Shown here: positions 63,292 to 64,000 of the stretch, in pieces | How the letters are laid out: every line of letters starts with the position of its first letter | Position numbering within the stretch: position 1 is the stretch's first letter | From: Actinomycetes bacterium | GTDB taxonomy: Bacteria > Actinomycetota > Acidimicrobiia > Acidimicrobiales > RAAP-2 | Length of the DNA: 64,000 bases | NCBI GenBank assembly: GCA_021785695.1 | Contig: JAJYEQ010000008.1 | Location: 1-64,000 of the forward strand | Direction: 5' to 3' | Translations under genes and position numbers: made by a program | Notes under the pieces: model-generated | What the model saw: only the letters and a program-made list of their open reading frames with translations | Told to the model about the DNA's origin: nothing | Database searches by the model: none

Positions 63292-64000
63292 TCAGCAGCG
63301 AACCAGCCCGGCGGCCGCGAAGCCCGAGACGAGGTCGACCAGCTCCTCGCCAGCCGCGCGCCAGGTGTAGCGAGCCGCCAGCGCGGCGGCCCGGGCGCCC
63401 CAGGCGTCACGCTCGCCGTCCATCATCTCGAGGGCGGCGTCGGCCCACCCCGCGGGGTCTCGATGCTCGAGGAGCCGCCCGTTGACCCCGGGCTCGACCA
63501 GGTTGCGCAAGCCACCGACGCTGCTGGCGAGCACCGGCGTACCGCAGGCCGACGACTCCAGAGCCACCAGCCCGAAGCTCTCCGAGCGCGAGGGCACCAG
63601 CGTGACGTCCGCCGCCCGCAGCCACGACGACAGCATCTGGTGACTCTGCGGGGCGACGAACATGACGTCGTCGATGACCCCGGCGTCGCCCACCCGACGG
63701 TGCAGCTCGGCCAGCGTGGACGGCCCCTCGGGTCCCGAGGGGCCGCCGATGATCGCCAGGCGCGCCGCGTGGCCGCGCGAGCGCAGGGCGACCAGGGTCT
63801 CGAGGGCCAGGTCCACCCCCTTGAGCGGTTGGAGACGTCCCACGTAGGCGAGCAGCGCTCGCGACGGCTCGAGCCCCAGGGCGCGGCGCGCCTGGGACCG
63901 GTTGCCCGGGCTGAAGAAGGCGTGCTGCACGCCCAGGGGCACGATGCGCACGCGCGCGGGGGTCGCCCCGTAGAGCTCGACGACCTGGTCGGCCTCGACC
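63292..64000 (-). CDS. GT4-family glycosyltransferase, MshA-like, C-terminal part (cut by right edge)
   Basis: About 236 residues visible; the reading frame is open to the window end. ADQVVELYGATPARVRIVPL just inside the edge, then YVGRLQPLKGVDLALETL and PSRSESFGLVALESSACGTP are the GT-B donor-site motifs of family 4, with the E-x7-E pattern (ESFGLVALE). The pattern is closest to MshA, which makes N-acetylglucosaminyl-inositol phosphate for mycothiol, but other GT4 enzymes share it. An apparent start at 63951 is internal. Confidence 0.85.
   Translation of the reverse strand, partial: VEADQVVELYGATPARVRIVPLGVQHAFFSPGNRSQARRALGLEPSRALLAYVGRLQPLKGVDLALETLVALRSRGHAARLAIIGGPSGPEGPSTLAELHRRVGDAGVIDDVMFVAPQSHQMLSSWLRAADVTLVPSRSESFGLVALESSACGTPVLASSVGGLRNLVEPGVNGRLLEHRDPAGWADAALEMMDGERDAWGARAAALAARYTWRAAGEELVDLVSGFAAAGLVRC

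Overview
The window is about 64 kb of very GC-rich chromosome from an actinobacterium. The evidence is two WhiB-family genes, a rex-hemA-hemC-hemD order, a qcrCAB/ctaE cluster of actinobacterial type, coproporphyrin-type ferrochelatase and oxidase genes, a MenJ-like reductase and an MshA-like glycosyltransferase. Very frequent GTG starts, 1-4 base gene overlaps and a divergent MreB paralogue would fit a deep-branching, Acidimicrobiia-like lineage; that placement is inference. Coding density is close to complete and almost every gene sits in a tightly overlapping operon.

Layout. 1-125: outer end of an IS21-family element running off the left edge. 377-453: initiator tRNA with its terminator. 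497-10484: envelope and cell-shape genes (UPF0182 protein, a DivIVA-like coiled coil with a phage-gpF-like cysteine tail, PDZ-Lon protease, HEAT protein, divergent MreB, membrane-anchored PDZ pseudo-protease, apparently inactivated DUF2342 metalloprotease, small unknown). 10619-23322: two whiB genes and a histidine-degradation locus (glutamate formimidoyltransferase, hutI, hutU, NCS1 permease, IclR regulator, hutH, hutG) with a MoxR/chelatase-type AAA plus VWA pair translationally coupled behind hutI. 23358-27298: ctaE-qcrC-qcrA-qcrB. 27353-29644: HelD-type helicase. 29748-33131: hemE-hemH-hemY. 33172-38277: large lysyltransferase-like membrane protein with a phosphoesterase-like N-terminus, a PAS-GAF-PAS protein and an ATP-grasp enzyme. 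38274-53282: complete 14-gene NADH dehydrogenase operon nuoA-N. 53358-55473: MenJ-like reductase and ZIP transporter. 55474-64000: hemL, hemB, hemD, hemC, hemA, rex, proC and a glycosyltransferase cut by the right edge.

How it fits together. Histidine is degraded to urocanate, imidazolone propionate and formiminoglutamate, with two different enzymes for the last step. NADH goes through Nuo to menaquinone, then to the bc complex and cytochrome oxidase (only subunit III is here). Haem for these complexes comes from two hem clusters that together cover glutamyl-tRNA to coproporphyrin; hemQ is not in the window. Rex, a redox sensor, heads the early haem genes.

The most notable signal is regulatory. 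Many genes lack a Shine-Dalgarno sequence and instead have a TANNNT -10 hexamer exactly 6 (sometimes 7) bases before the start codon, as expected for leaderless mRNAs. In four cases the TAG of the hexamer is the stop codon of the gene upstream. The same spacing puts the hemE start on an ATT codon.
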